Source of the DNA: Spirochaetaceae bacterium
Lineage (GTDB): Bacteria; Spirochaetota; Spirochaetia; Treponematales; Breznakiellaceae
Direction: 5' to 3'
Length of the DNA stretch: 12,769 bases
Assembly: GCA_031279965.1 (NCBI GenBank)
Contig: JAITHM010000040.1
Coordinates: forward strand, 1 to 12,769
Shown here: in pieces, positions 1 through 6,809 of the stretch
Layout of the letters: each line of letters starts with the position of its first letter
Position numbering within the stretch: the stretch's first letter is position 1
Translations under genes and position numbers: made by a program
Notes under the pieces: generated by a model
Databases searched by the model: none
What the model saw: the letters and a program-made list of their open reading frames with translations, nothing else
What the model was told of the DNA's origin: nothing

Positions 1-794
1 TGCTTTTGGACGTAACGCCGCTTTCGCTGGGAATTGAAACTTTGGGCGGCGTGATGACGAAGCTCATCACGCGCAACACGACGATTCCGACGCGCAAGAG
101 CCAGGTATTCTCGACGGCGGCGGACAATCAGAACGCGGTCACGATACATGTCTTGCAGGGCGAGCGCGAAATGTCGAACCAAAACCGGACTTTGGGCAAC
201 TTTAATCTTGACGGCATCCCGCCCGCGCCGCGCGGCGTTCCTCAAATCGAAGTGGCGTTTGACATTGACGCCAACGGCATTGTGCATGTGTCGGCAAAAG
301 ACCTCGGTACGGGGAAAGAGCAGAAAATCCGTATTGAAAGCTCATCGGGACTGAACGAACAGGACATTGAACGGATGGTAAAAGAGGCGGAACTCCACGC
401 CGACGAGGACCGTAAGGCAAAAGAGAGCGCCGAGGCGCGAAACGAAGCGGACACGCTTGTCTACAGTGTGGAGAAAAACGTGAAGGATCTGGGCGATAAG
501 ATAAGCGCCGCGGAGAAGGCCAATGTGGAGGCGGCCGTCGCCGAGGTGCGGAAGGCGCTTGAAAGCGGGGATGTCGCCGCGATAAAGGCAAAGACCGAGG
601 CGTTAAAGCAGGCATCCTACAAAATCGCCGAGGAGATTTACAAGCAACAGGGCGGCACTCCGGGTTCAGGCGGCGCGGGAACAAGCGGCACGGCGGGAGA
701 CTCGCCGTCAGGCGGCACTGGAGCGGCTTCTGGCGCTCCGGGCAGCGGGGATAAGCCCGCCGAAGACGCCGATTTTGAAGTGGTAAAGGAGTAG
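1..794 (+). CDS. dnaK: Chaperone protein DnaK (Hsp70), C-terminal part; 5' end outside window
   Basis: This is the substrate-binding half of the ATP-dependent cytosolic chaperone Hsp70. The frame enters at base 3 and reads LLDVTPLSLGIETLGG, the universal linker and start of the beta-sandwich peptide-binding domain. It continues with NTTIPT, QVFSTA, VTIHVLQGER, LDGIPPAPRG and HVSAKD, all hallmark DnaK blocks, followed by the helical lid (about residues 120-215 of the visible 263). The ATPase domain, roughly 385 residues, lies upstream of the window. The tail before the acidic end (DADFEVVKE) is rich in Gly, Ser, Thr and Ala. Codons favour G or C in third position, as expected of a highly expressed gene. 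dnaJ, its co-chaperone, begins 55 nt downstream on the same strand, the usual arrangement. Identification is essentially certain; only the 5' end is missing. Confidence 0.98.
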   Translation, partial: LLDVTPLSLGIETLGGVMTKLITRNTTIPTRKSQVFSTAADNQNAVTIHVLQGEREMSNQNRTLGNFNLDGIPPAPRGVPQIEVAFDIDANGIVHVSAKDLGTGKEQKIRIESSSGLNEQDIERMVKEAELHADEDRKAKESAEARNEADTLVYSVEKNVKDLGDKISAAEKANVEAAVAEVRKALESGDVAAIKAKTEALKQASYKIAEEIYKQQGGTPGSGGAGTSGTAGDSPSGGTGAASGAPGSGDKPAEDADFEVVKE

Positions 795-849
795 CGGGCG
801 GCGCATAGGGGGAGTTTCCGCTCTCCACCGCGTCCTGTTCGCTAAAATT

Positions 850-1974
850 ATGGCAAAACGAGATTATTACGAGGTTTTGGGCGTACAAAAAAACGCCTCG
901 AAAGACGAGATTAAAAAAGCGTACCGCAAACTTGCCGTGCAGTATCATCCCGACAAAAATCCGGGGGATAAGGCGGCGGAGGAAAAGTTCAAAGAGGCGA
1001 CCGAGGCTTACGAGATACTCTGCGACGACCAGAAAAAGGCCGCCTACGACCAGTTCGGCTTTGCCGGGGTGGAAGGCATGGCCGGACAGCATGATTTTCG
1101 CAACTTTCAAGGGTTTGAGGATATATTCGGCGGCGGCGATTTTTCTTCAATCTTTGAAAATATTTTTGGCGGTTTCGGGTTTGGCGGCGGATCACAACGG
1201 CACGGGCCGCGTGGCGGATCAAACCTTCGTTACGATATTGAGATTTCTTTTAAAGATGCCGTTTACGGAACAAAGGTTGAGGTGCAGTACGCGCGGAACG
1301 AGAGCTGCCTCGCCTGCCATGGTTCTGGCGCAGCCTCGGGTTCGGGACGCAAGACCTGCCATACATGCCGCGGTACAGGACAGGTTCGCCATAGCCAGGG
1401 CTTTTTCAGTCTGGCAACGCCGTGTCCGGCCTGCCACGGCGAGGGAACAATTATCGAAAATCCGTGCAAAGAATGTAACGGAAGCGGCGTACAGAAAAAG
1501 CGCCAGAAGCTTGCCATCACGATACCGGCGGGCATTGAAAATGGGACGCGCCTTGCAGTACATGGGCAGGGTGATGTGGGGCAGGGCGGCACATCACCCG
1601 GAGACCTTATCGTAATTGTTCATGTACACGCCCATGAGTTTTTTGAACGCCAGGACAGCAATCTTTACTGCGCCGTACCTGTGTCGATAACTCAGGCGGC
1701 TTTGGGCGGCGAAATCGTCGTAATGACACTTGATGGGAAAAAAATAAAACTTAAAATAAATCCTGGCACGCAAAATGGAAAACTCCTGCGTGTGCGGGGC
1801 GAAGGTGTACCAGAAGGACGCAGTAAAGGCGATCTTTACATTAAAGTGATGGTAAAGGTGCCTGAAAAACTCTCGCGGCGGGGAAAAGAACTTCTTGAAG
1901 AATATTCAAGTGTCGAAGGTGAAAACACCAATCCGGCGTTTATACCGCTTGCCGAACTTGCCCGGGACGATTAA
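850..1974 (+). CDS. dnaJ: Chaperone protein DnaJ (Hsp40, type I)
   Basis: This is the co-chaperone that stimulates DnaK ATPase activity and delivers unfolded clients. At 374 residues it has normal DnaJ length and complete type I architecture. The J domain (about 1-70) carries the catalytic HPD at 33-35. A Gly/Phe-rich linker follows (about 75-125). The zinc-binding domain has four CxxCxGxG repeats (CLACHGSG, CHTCRGTG, CPACHGEG, CKECNGSG; residues 153-213). The C-terminal client-binding beta-domains complete the protein. The ATG at 850 is the natural start because MAKRDYYEVLGV is the canonical DnaJ N-terminus. No good Shine-Dalgarno lies in front of it, so translation may depend on dnaK translation or an unstructured leader. 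It follows dnaK by 55 nt, with no strong terminator between, so the two are probably cotranscribed. Confidence 0.98.
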   Translation: MAKRDYYEVLGVQKNASKDEIKKAYRKLAVQYHPDKNPGDKAAEEKFKEATEAYEILCDDQKKAAYDQFGFAGVEGMAGQHDFRNFQGFEDIFGGGDFSSIFENIFGGFGFGGGSQRHGPRGGSNLRYDIEISFKDAVYGTKVEVQYARNESCLACHGSGAASGSGRKTCHTCRGTGQVRHSQGFFSLATPCPACHGEGTIIENPCKECNGSGVQKKRQKLAITIPAGIENGTRLAVHGQGDVGQGGTSPGDLIVIVHVHAHEFFERQDSNLYCAVPVSITQAALGGEIVVMTLDGKKIKLKINPGTQNGKLLRVRGEGVPEGRSKGDLYIKVMVKVPEKLSRRGKELLEEYSSVEGENTNPAFIPLAELARDD

Positions 1975-2032
1975 CATAACAAAAATGGAGTTTCTGCATG
2001 AATTACTGGAACGCTGTGCTAAAAATGATGGT

Positions 2033-2041
2033 GGAGGGAGG
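2033..2041 (+). promoter_or_regulatory. Shine-Dalgarno sequence fixing the start of the anti-sigma ATPase
   Basis: GGAGGGAGG runs right up to the ATG at 2042; the GGAGG core at 2033-2037 is 4 nt from the start. The other in-frame candidates, a TTG at 1895 inside dnaJ and an ATG at 1985, have no comparable site. This supports 2042 as the translation start. Confidence 0.8.
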
Positions 2042-2464
2042 ATGAATTCTGATAGTGCGCTCTCACTCGAAGCGAAGGCGGAACGGCTTGGGGATGTAGT
2101 CCGTTTTGTTGATAAAGAACTTGCTGCGGTGGCATGCCCCGGCGAAATAGTTAATCAGATTGAACTCGCTATCGAGGAAATTTTTTTGAATATCAGTAAT
2201 TACGCATATAGTGGGGAAGCTGGTACCGTTACACTGCTTCTTCATGCCATTACAAACGAAAAACAACCAACAATCAATATTACGATAAGCGATCAGGGGA
2301 AACCATTTAATCCACTTGAACATGAAGATCCTGATACGACTATCCCTCTTGAGCAGCGTAACATTGGCGGCTTGGGGATTTTGTTGGTAAAAAAAATGAT
2401 GACTTCGGTCAGCTATAAATATGAAAACGGGCGCAACCACCTTGTTTTAAGCAAATCGTGGTAA
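2042..2464 (+). CDS. Anti-sigma-factor-type serine kinase / HATPase (RsbW/SpoIIAB-like)
   Basis: This is a 140-residue GHKL ATPase of the partner-switching type. Such proteins bind a sigma factor or other target, and phosphorylate a STAS-domain antagonist. Visible motifs are an N-box helix with E46 and N50 (EEIFLNISNYAY), a G1 box (ISDQGKPFNP, about 82-91) and a G2 box (GGLGILLVKKM, about 109-119), in the order and spacing of the HATPase_c_2 family. There is no transmembrane segment or sensor domain. The start was chosen at 2042 because of the adjacent strong ribosome-binding site and because the length matches the family. The gene begins 67 nt after dnaJ. Its presumed partner, a STAS protein, begins 15 nt after its stop. 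No sigma factor or PP2C phosphatase is nearby, so the target is unknown. The fold is secure; the biological role is inferred. Confidence 0.88.
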   Translation: MNSDSALSLEAKAERLGDVVRFVDKELAAVACPGEIVNQIELAIEEIFLNISNYAYSGEAGTVTLLLHAITNEKQPTINITISDQGKPFNPLEHEDPDTTIPLEQRNIGGLGILLVKKMMTSVSYKYENGRNHLVLSKSW

Positions 2465-2479
2465 GGCTGGAGGAATATT

Positions 2480-3346
2480 ATGACATTAAGCTCATCTAGC
2501 AGAATGTATACACACACGGTCGAGCTTGAAGGCCGGCTTGACGCTGAGGCTGCTGCTGAATTCGAGATGCACATGCAGAAAATTGATCCGCTTATTAAAG
2601 AAGTCGTGTTGAACTTTAGTAAGTTGACGTACATTTCAAGTATGGGGCTGCGCTCAATTTTGCAAGCCTACAAATCTTTAACAAAGTTTCACAAAAAGCT
2701 AACGATTATTAATATTCCGCCGTCTGTCCGTTCGATTTTCGAAATGTCAGGCTTTATTCAGGCTTTTGTGCGAGAAGAAAAACTTGTGGTTATTGAAAAA
2801 GATGAACATGCGGCTGGCCATATCTTTACTTTGGCAGGAAAGCTCACCAATGAAACTATCGCTTCGCTGGAAACCGCTTTTCAGGGGCAAGGGAGCTCGT
2901 TGCGGGTGCTCAAATTACACTGCGCGGGCATTACCGCGGTTGATTCTACAGGTTGTGAAGAGCTTATCGCGCTGCGGGATCAACTGGCAGACCGTAACGG
3001 AAGGCTTATGCTGGAGCATGTACCGCCCGCCATTGCCGACTCGATACTCCAACAAGGATATGAAGAATTACTTAGCCTTGTCCAGGCGGAAATACCGGAA
3101 GAAAATCCGTTGGGAGTGCAGACACGGATCGAAGGTACCACCAAGCGGTATATCTACTCAGGTTCTTGGGAGAGTTTTACTCTTCCCGTATTTGATAGTG
3201 AATGGAAAAACCGCAACAGCGCAATTACCGATGTAATGCTTGACCTTAAAAGCGCAACTGGTGTCCCGCCCGATGCTTTTACCATTTTGCTGGAATTAAA
3301 GCACCGCGGGGCAGAACAGGCGGTTACCGTCTCTTTTTCGATGTAA
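2480..3346 (+). CDS. Multi-STAS-domain anti-sigma factor antagonist-like protein
   Basis: This 288-residue protein contains at least two STAS (SpoIIAA/RsbV-type) domains. STAS 1 (about 10-105) has the usual beta-strand, then a helix starting at the switch motif YISSMGLRS (51-59), where S53/S54 sit at the normally phosphorylated position. STAS 2 (about 112-203) has the classic switch AVDSTGCEEL (153-162). Residues about 222-288 look like a third, degenerate copy (RYIYSGSW, then VMLDLKSATGVPPDAFTILLEL), lacking the usual D-S-[ST]-G switch. GGAGG at 2469-2473, 6 nt before the ATG, supports the start. It lies 15 nt after the RsbW-like kinase gene, its likely partner, and its stop overlaps the next start. 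Single-domain antagonists are about 110 residues, so this is a fused multi-domain form. The family is secure; which sites are phosphorylated is unknown. Confidence 0.87.
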   Translation: MTLSSSSRMYTHTVELEGRLDAEAAAEFEMHMQKIDPLIKEVVLNFSKLTYISSMGLRSILQAYKSLTKFHKKLTIINIPPSVRSIFEMSGFIQAFVREEKLVVIEKDEHAAGHIFTLAGKLTNETIASLETAFQGQGSSLRVLKLHCAGITAVDSTGCEELIALRDQLADRNGRLMLEHVPPAIADSILQQGYEELLSLVQAEIPEENPLGVQTRIEGTTKRYIYSGSWESFTLPVFDSEWKNRNSAITDVMLDLKSATGVPPDAFTILLELKHRGAEQAVTVSFSM

Positions 3347-4488
3347 TGCCCGTACAAAGTTCCAAAGTTCGCCGGCCACGAACCAGGCGGCGGACTGCCA
3401 AAAAAGGCTTTTCTTTGCGCACGACGTTTCAAGCTGCAATCATTGCGGCGGTGGTCATCCTTTCAAGCTTTACCGGTTATGGAATTTACCGGAAAATCAG
3501 CGCCGAAACTCAGATGCAACGCGCAGAGATGCCCGTCAGGATAGATCCCGGGAAAGAGGCTGCAGTATTTTCTTCTTCTATTGTACCGGAAGTCTCCAAA
3601 CAGCCGGAGGACTCCTCTGACCGTACCGCGCCGGTGGATGCCCTGTCTCTAGCCCCGGCAGCTTCCAGAAAATCCTCTCCGGCACGTTCTGGTAAAACAG
3701 CACTACCCTCCAAAAAAGTTCCGGCGGCATCTAACGGAACAAATGTCCCCCGGGCGTTGCCGCCTGCCATCGAACGCCGCCCAGCCGTTCCCGCTCCGGC
3801 AGAACTCCGCCTTCCTGAAACTCCTGTTCAAGGGCATACGCTTATCTTTATGATTGATGATGCGGGGAATAATCTTGCCGAGCTCGAACCGTTTTTAAAC
3901 TATCCCGGCTCTTTAACAATAGCCGTGCTTCCCGGCCTGCCTAATTCTGCCGAGACTGCCCGCCGTATCCGTGCGGCAGGCAAGGAGCTGTTTCTTCACC
4001 AGCCAATGGAAGCGGAAGGCGGTGAAGACCCGGGCCCGGGCGCATTGTATACCGGCATGACAAAAGAGGATGTGCGGCGGGTGCTTGAAAAAAATCTTGC
4101 TGAAGTAGGGCCTGTTGCCGGAATCAATAACCATCAGGGTTCCCGAGCGACGGCGGATGCAGAGCTTATGGAAACCGTGCTTACCGTGTGCCGGGAACAC
4201 GGGCTTCTTTTTCTTGATTCACGTACTACGGCAAAGACCGTTGTGCCCGCTGTCGCTCGTCGCCTTGCCATGCCTTTTGCCGCACGGGATATTTTTCTTG
4301 ATAACAACCGGGAACGTCAGGCAATAATCGGCTCGCTGAACGAAGGTCTTGCTAAGTCGGCATATCAAAGCCCTGTGGTGATGATCGGCCACGCCTGGTC
4401 AAAAGAACTTGCGCCGCTTTTGGAAGAAGTCTTTCCTGCACTTCGTGCCCACGGTTATGTCTTTTCCGGCGTAGTGCCTGGCAGGTAA
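3346..4488 (+). CDS. Membrane-anchored divergent polysaccharide deacetylase (YibQ/DUF610-type)
   Basis: This 380-residue protein has three parts. A basic N-terminus (about 8-25) leads into one transmembrane or uncleaved signal segment (about 27-48). A Pro/Ala/Ser-rich linker follows (about 80-160). The C-terminal domain (about 163-380) belongs to the divergent polysaccharide deacetylase family (Polysacc_deac_2). Its hallmarks are an IDDAG start motif (D171, D172), HQPMEAEG (218-225), GINNHQGSRAT (259-269), LDSRT (290-294) and RDIFLDN (314-320). Family members are thought to act on envelope polysaccharide in the periplasm, but the substrate is generally not established, so enzymatic activity is an inference. 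The ATG overlaps the STAS stop codon (TAATG at 3344-3348), which implies translational coupling and membership in that operon. No separate Shine-Dalgarno was needed to place the start. Confidence 0.88.
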   Translation: MPVQSSKVRRPRTRRRTAKKGFSLRTTFQAAIIAAVVILSSFTGYGIYRKISAETQMQRAEMPVRIDPGKEAAVFSSSIVPEVSKQPEDSSDRTAPVDALSLAPAASRKSSPARSGKTALPSKKVPAASNGTNVPRALPPAIERRPAVPAPAELRLPETPVQGHTLIFMIDDAGNNLAELEPFLNYPGSLTIAVLPGLPNSAETARRIRAAGKELFLHQPMEAEGGEDPGPGALYTGMTKEDVRRVLEKNLAEVGPVAGINNHQGSRATADAELMETVLTVCREHGLLFLDSRTTAKTVVPAVARRLAMPFAARDIFLDNNRERQAIIGSLNEGLAKSAYQSPVVMIGHAWSKELAPLLEEVFPALRAHGYVFSGVVPGR

Positions 4489-4573
4489 GCCTGTGTCATT
4501 TTGCAGCACTGCTGATTAAGCGAGGGTAGACACTCTCTTGACGTGCCGCGCACCTTGAGTCAAGCTTGCTACC

Positions 4574-5824
4574 ATGAATACGGCGTTAGAGGAATTGCAG
4601 GCGCGGGGTTTTATCGCGCAATGCACAGACAGTGCAGGCCTTTCCAGTCTTATGGATGCAGGATCTGTTACATTTTACGTAGGCTGTGATCCTACAGGAG
4701 CAAGCCTTCATATTGGGCATATGGTGCCGTTTTTCGCGTTCCGGCATTTACGCAATGCGGGGCATAACGGTATTGCGCTTGTCGGCGGCGGCACGGCGCG
4801 GATTGGAGATCCTTCCGGCAAGACTGAAATGCGAAAAATGCTTGATTACACTCAGCTTGATGTACACGCCGCCGCCATCCGGACTCAATTGGAACACTTT
4901 CTGGGAGGCTTTGATGATATAAGCGCCCGCTGTGTCAATAACAAAGATTGGCTTGCCAACCTTAATTACATTGATTTTTTACGTGAAATCGGCAGTCACT
5001 TTTCCGTAAACCGCATGCTCAGTTTTGAGGCCTACAAAAAACGCATAGAAACCGGATTATCATTCATTGAATTCAACTATCAGCTTCTTCAAAGTTACGA
5101 TTTTCTTGAACTTTACCGGCGTTTTAGCTGCCGTTTACAAATTGGTGGAGATGATCAATGGGGGAATATTGTTGCCGGCATGGAACTTATTCGCAGGCTG
5201 GAAGGACAGGAAACTCCTGCCTATGGCCTTACCTTTCCCCTTATTGAAACGTCTGATGGCAAAAAAATGGGCAAAACAGAAAAAGGAGCCATTTTTCTCG
5301 ATCCGGTGCTTACCAGTCCTTACGATTTTTTTCAATACTGGCGCAATGTTGCCGATGCTGATCTTCGCCGTTTTCTGCTGATGTTCACTTTTTTACCGGT
5401 TGCCGAGTGTGACGGCCTTGCGGCGCTTTCCAATCCCAATGCGGCGAAAGAACGGCTTGCATGGGAAGTAACTGCGCTGATTCATGGGAAAGATGCTGCC
5501 GAGAGGGCTCTTTCTGGAGCAAAGGCGGCGTTCGGCGGCGGTGGCGACCGGGCTGCGATGCCCACTGTCACACTTGATCGCGCCCATCTTGATGCGGGGT
5601 ATCCCATTATAGACTTATTTTATGATGCCCGCCTTTGCCCTACCAAAAGTGAAGCACGCCGCCTTGTTGAACAGGGAGGCGCATTCATAACAAAAAATGG
5701 AACGCTTGAGGCAGAGACGTCTGTTGGTGCGCTTTTGGACACCGCAACACTTGATGAACAGGGCGAACTTATTATTCGGGCAGGGAAAAAGAGATTTTGC
5801 AGAGTAGTCTTTGCCGGCGTTTAA
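4574..5824 (+). CDS. tyrS: Tyrosyl-tRNA synthetase
   Basis: This enzyme attaches tyrosine to tRNA-Tyr in the cytosol. It is a complete bacterial-type class I synthetase of 416 residues. The signature HIGH sequence is at 46-49 (ASLHIGHM). The tyrosine-binding helix reads FNYQLLQSYDF (about 167-177) and is followed by LQIGGDDQWGN (about 188-198). The KMSKS-loop equivalent is KMGKT (231-235). A C-terminal S4-type RNA-binding domain covers about 340-416 (LCPTKSEARRLVEQGG). The ATG at 4574 gives the expected N-terminus, although no strong Shine-Dalgarno precedes it. The 85-nt upstream gap contains TTGACG at 4539-4544 but no convincing -10. It also has a small interrupted hairpin (4537-4564) and no sign of a T-box leader. 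The gene ends by overlapping the convergent corA stop codon. Confidence 0.98.
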   Translation: MNTALEELQARGFIAQCTDSAGLSSLMDAGSVTFYVGCDPTGASLHIGHMVPFFAFRHLRNAGHNGIALVGGGTARIGDPSGKTEMRKMLDYTQLDVHAAAIRTQLEHFLGGFDDISARCVNNKDWLANLNYIDFLREIGSHFSVNRMLSFEAYKKRIETGLSFIEFNYQLLQSYDFLELYRRFSCRLQIGGDDQWGNIVAGMELIRRLEGQETPAYGLTFPLIETSDGKKMGKTEKGAIFLDPVLTSPYDFFQYWRNVADADLRRFLLMFTFLPVAECDGLAALSNPNAAKERLAWEVTALIHGKDAAERALSGAKAAFGGGGDRAAMPTVTLDRAHLDAGYPIIDLFYDARLCPTKSEARRLVEQGGAFITKNGTLEAETSVGALLDTATLDEQGELIIRAGKKRFCRVVFAGV

Positions 5825-6804
5825 CGCTGTCCGTGCTCGTCGTTCAGGAATTTCCGTTTGGGATTAATTTTTTCGTGGGTTGATGAACCCCAGCTTACCA
5901 GCCACACACCGATTACCGCCGCAGCAAGGCTAAAACCAGTAATAACAAACGCCATCCCCGCAAAATCCTGGAATGGCAAGTGAACATTCATGCCATAAAA
6001 ACTGTAGATTAAAGTCGGTATCATCAGAATGATATTGATGAGTGCAAGCCGCTTCATAACAATGTTCAAGTTATTTGAGATAACACTTGCAAAGGCATCC
6101 ATCGTACCTGTCATAATAGATGAATATATATTTGACATTTCAAGCGCCTGTGCGTTGTCGGTAACAACATCTTCCCATAAATCGCAGTCATCGTCTTTAA
6201 GCTTTAACGATGGAATACGTTTAATTCGTTCAAGAACATTGGCATTCCCTTTAAGACTTGTTGTAAGATATACAAGCGATTTTTGGGTAGAAAGCAGCTG
6301 GATAAGCTCGTTATTGCGGACTGATTTTTGCAGTGCGTATTCAATATGCGCGGCGTTTCGATTAAGCTGTTTAAGCGCTTTTAAGTAGGTAAGCGCAGCG
6401 CGTCCAAGGATATTCAAAACAAACGCGGGCTTTCCCTGCATTGAAAGTCCACGGACACGATTCAAGGCAATGTCGTCAATCGCGTCACTTGAACGCTGGC
6501 ATACTGTAACAATCGTGTCCGCAAAAAGAATGATGCCAATTGGCACGGTATAGTAAACAGCTTCAAGCGCAGTATCATATACGGGGACACGTACGATAAT
6601 CACCGTATACTCATCTTCAAGCTCAATACGAGACTGCTCGTCAACATCCATAATATCAGCAAGTAATTCGGCGGATAAGCCAAAATCGTTTTCAAGCCGG
6701 ACAAGATCTTCTGCGCTGACATTCCGTGCATCTATCCAGCAGCCAGATGCCACATCAGGGCATTCGACAAAACCCTGGGGTGTTCGCTTTCGTACAACGA
6801 CCAT
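5821..6804 (-). CDS. corA: CorA-family Mg2+/divalent-cation transport protein
   Basis: This is an inner-membrane pentameric channel subunit for Mg2+ (or Co2+/Ni2+). It has 327 residues: a large cytosolic N-terminal domain (about 1-245) with a long helical stretch, then two C-terminal transmembrane helices (about 252-270 and 284-306). The signature YGMN is at 270-273, at the end of the first helix, and forms the channel selectivity filter in this family. The following periplasmic loop reads VHLPFQDFAG instead of the enterobacterial MPEL form, a common variation in other CorA clades. The ATG lies only 5 nt after the pfp stop, so the two genes are very likely cotranscribed. AGGG about 13 nt upstream is a weak ribosome-binding site, and coupling to pfp is plausible. 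The stop codon overlaps that of tyrS on the other strand. Transport of Mg2+ specifically is inferred. Confidence 0.95.
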   Translation of the reverse strand: MVVVRKRTPQGFVECPDVASGCWIDARNVSAEDLVRLENDFGLSAELLADIMDVDEQSRIELEDEYTVIIVRVPVYDTALEAVYYTVPIGIILFADTIVTVCQRSSDAIDDIALNRVRGLSMQGKPAFVLNILGRAALTYLKALKQLNRNAAHIEYALQKSVRNNELIQLLSTQKSLVYLTTSLKGNANVLERIKRIPSLKLKDDDCDLWEDVVTDNAQALEMSNIYSSIMTGTMDAFASVISNNLNIVMKRLALINIILMIPTLIYSFYGMNVHLPFQDFAGMAFVITGFSLAAAVIGVWLVSWGSSTHEKINPKRKFLNDEHGQR

Positions 6805-6809
6805 TATGA

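Noticed and set aside
808..826. Small GGAG/CTCC hairpin between dnaK and dnaJ
   Set aside because: The stem is only four base pairs with no T-tail; too weak to call an attenuator or terminator.
202..1110. Long open minus-strand frame (about 302 codons) opposite dnaK and dnaJ
   Set aside because: Its translation is Arg/Pro-rich low-complexity sequence without family motifs, and it lies antisense to two certain genes. GC-rich codon use on the plus strand easily creates such open frames.
1895..2041. Longer N-terminus for the anti-sigma ATPase (TTG at 1895 or ATG at 1985)
   Set aside because: This would overlap dnaJ or lack a ribosome-binding site, and the added residues do not resemble the family; GGAGGGAGG directly precedes the ATG at 2042.
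4489..4573. tRNA gene, T-box leader or terminator in the gap before tyrS
   Set aside because: There is no cloverleaf or T-box consensus. The only structure is a short interrupted hairpin at 4537-4564 with no T-run.
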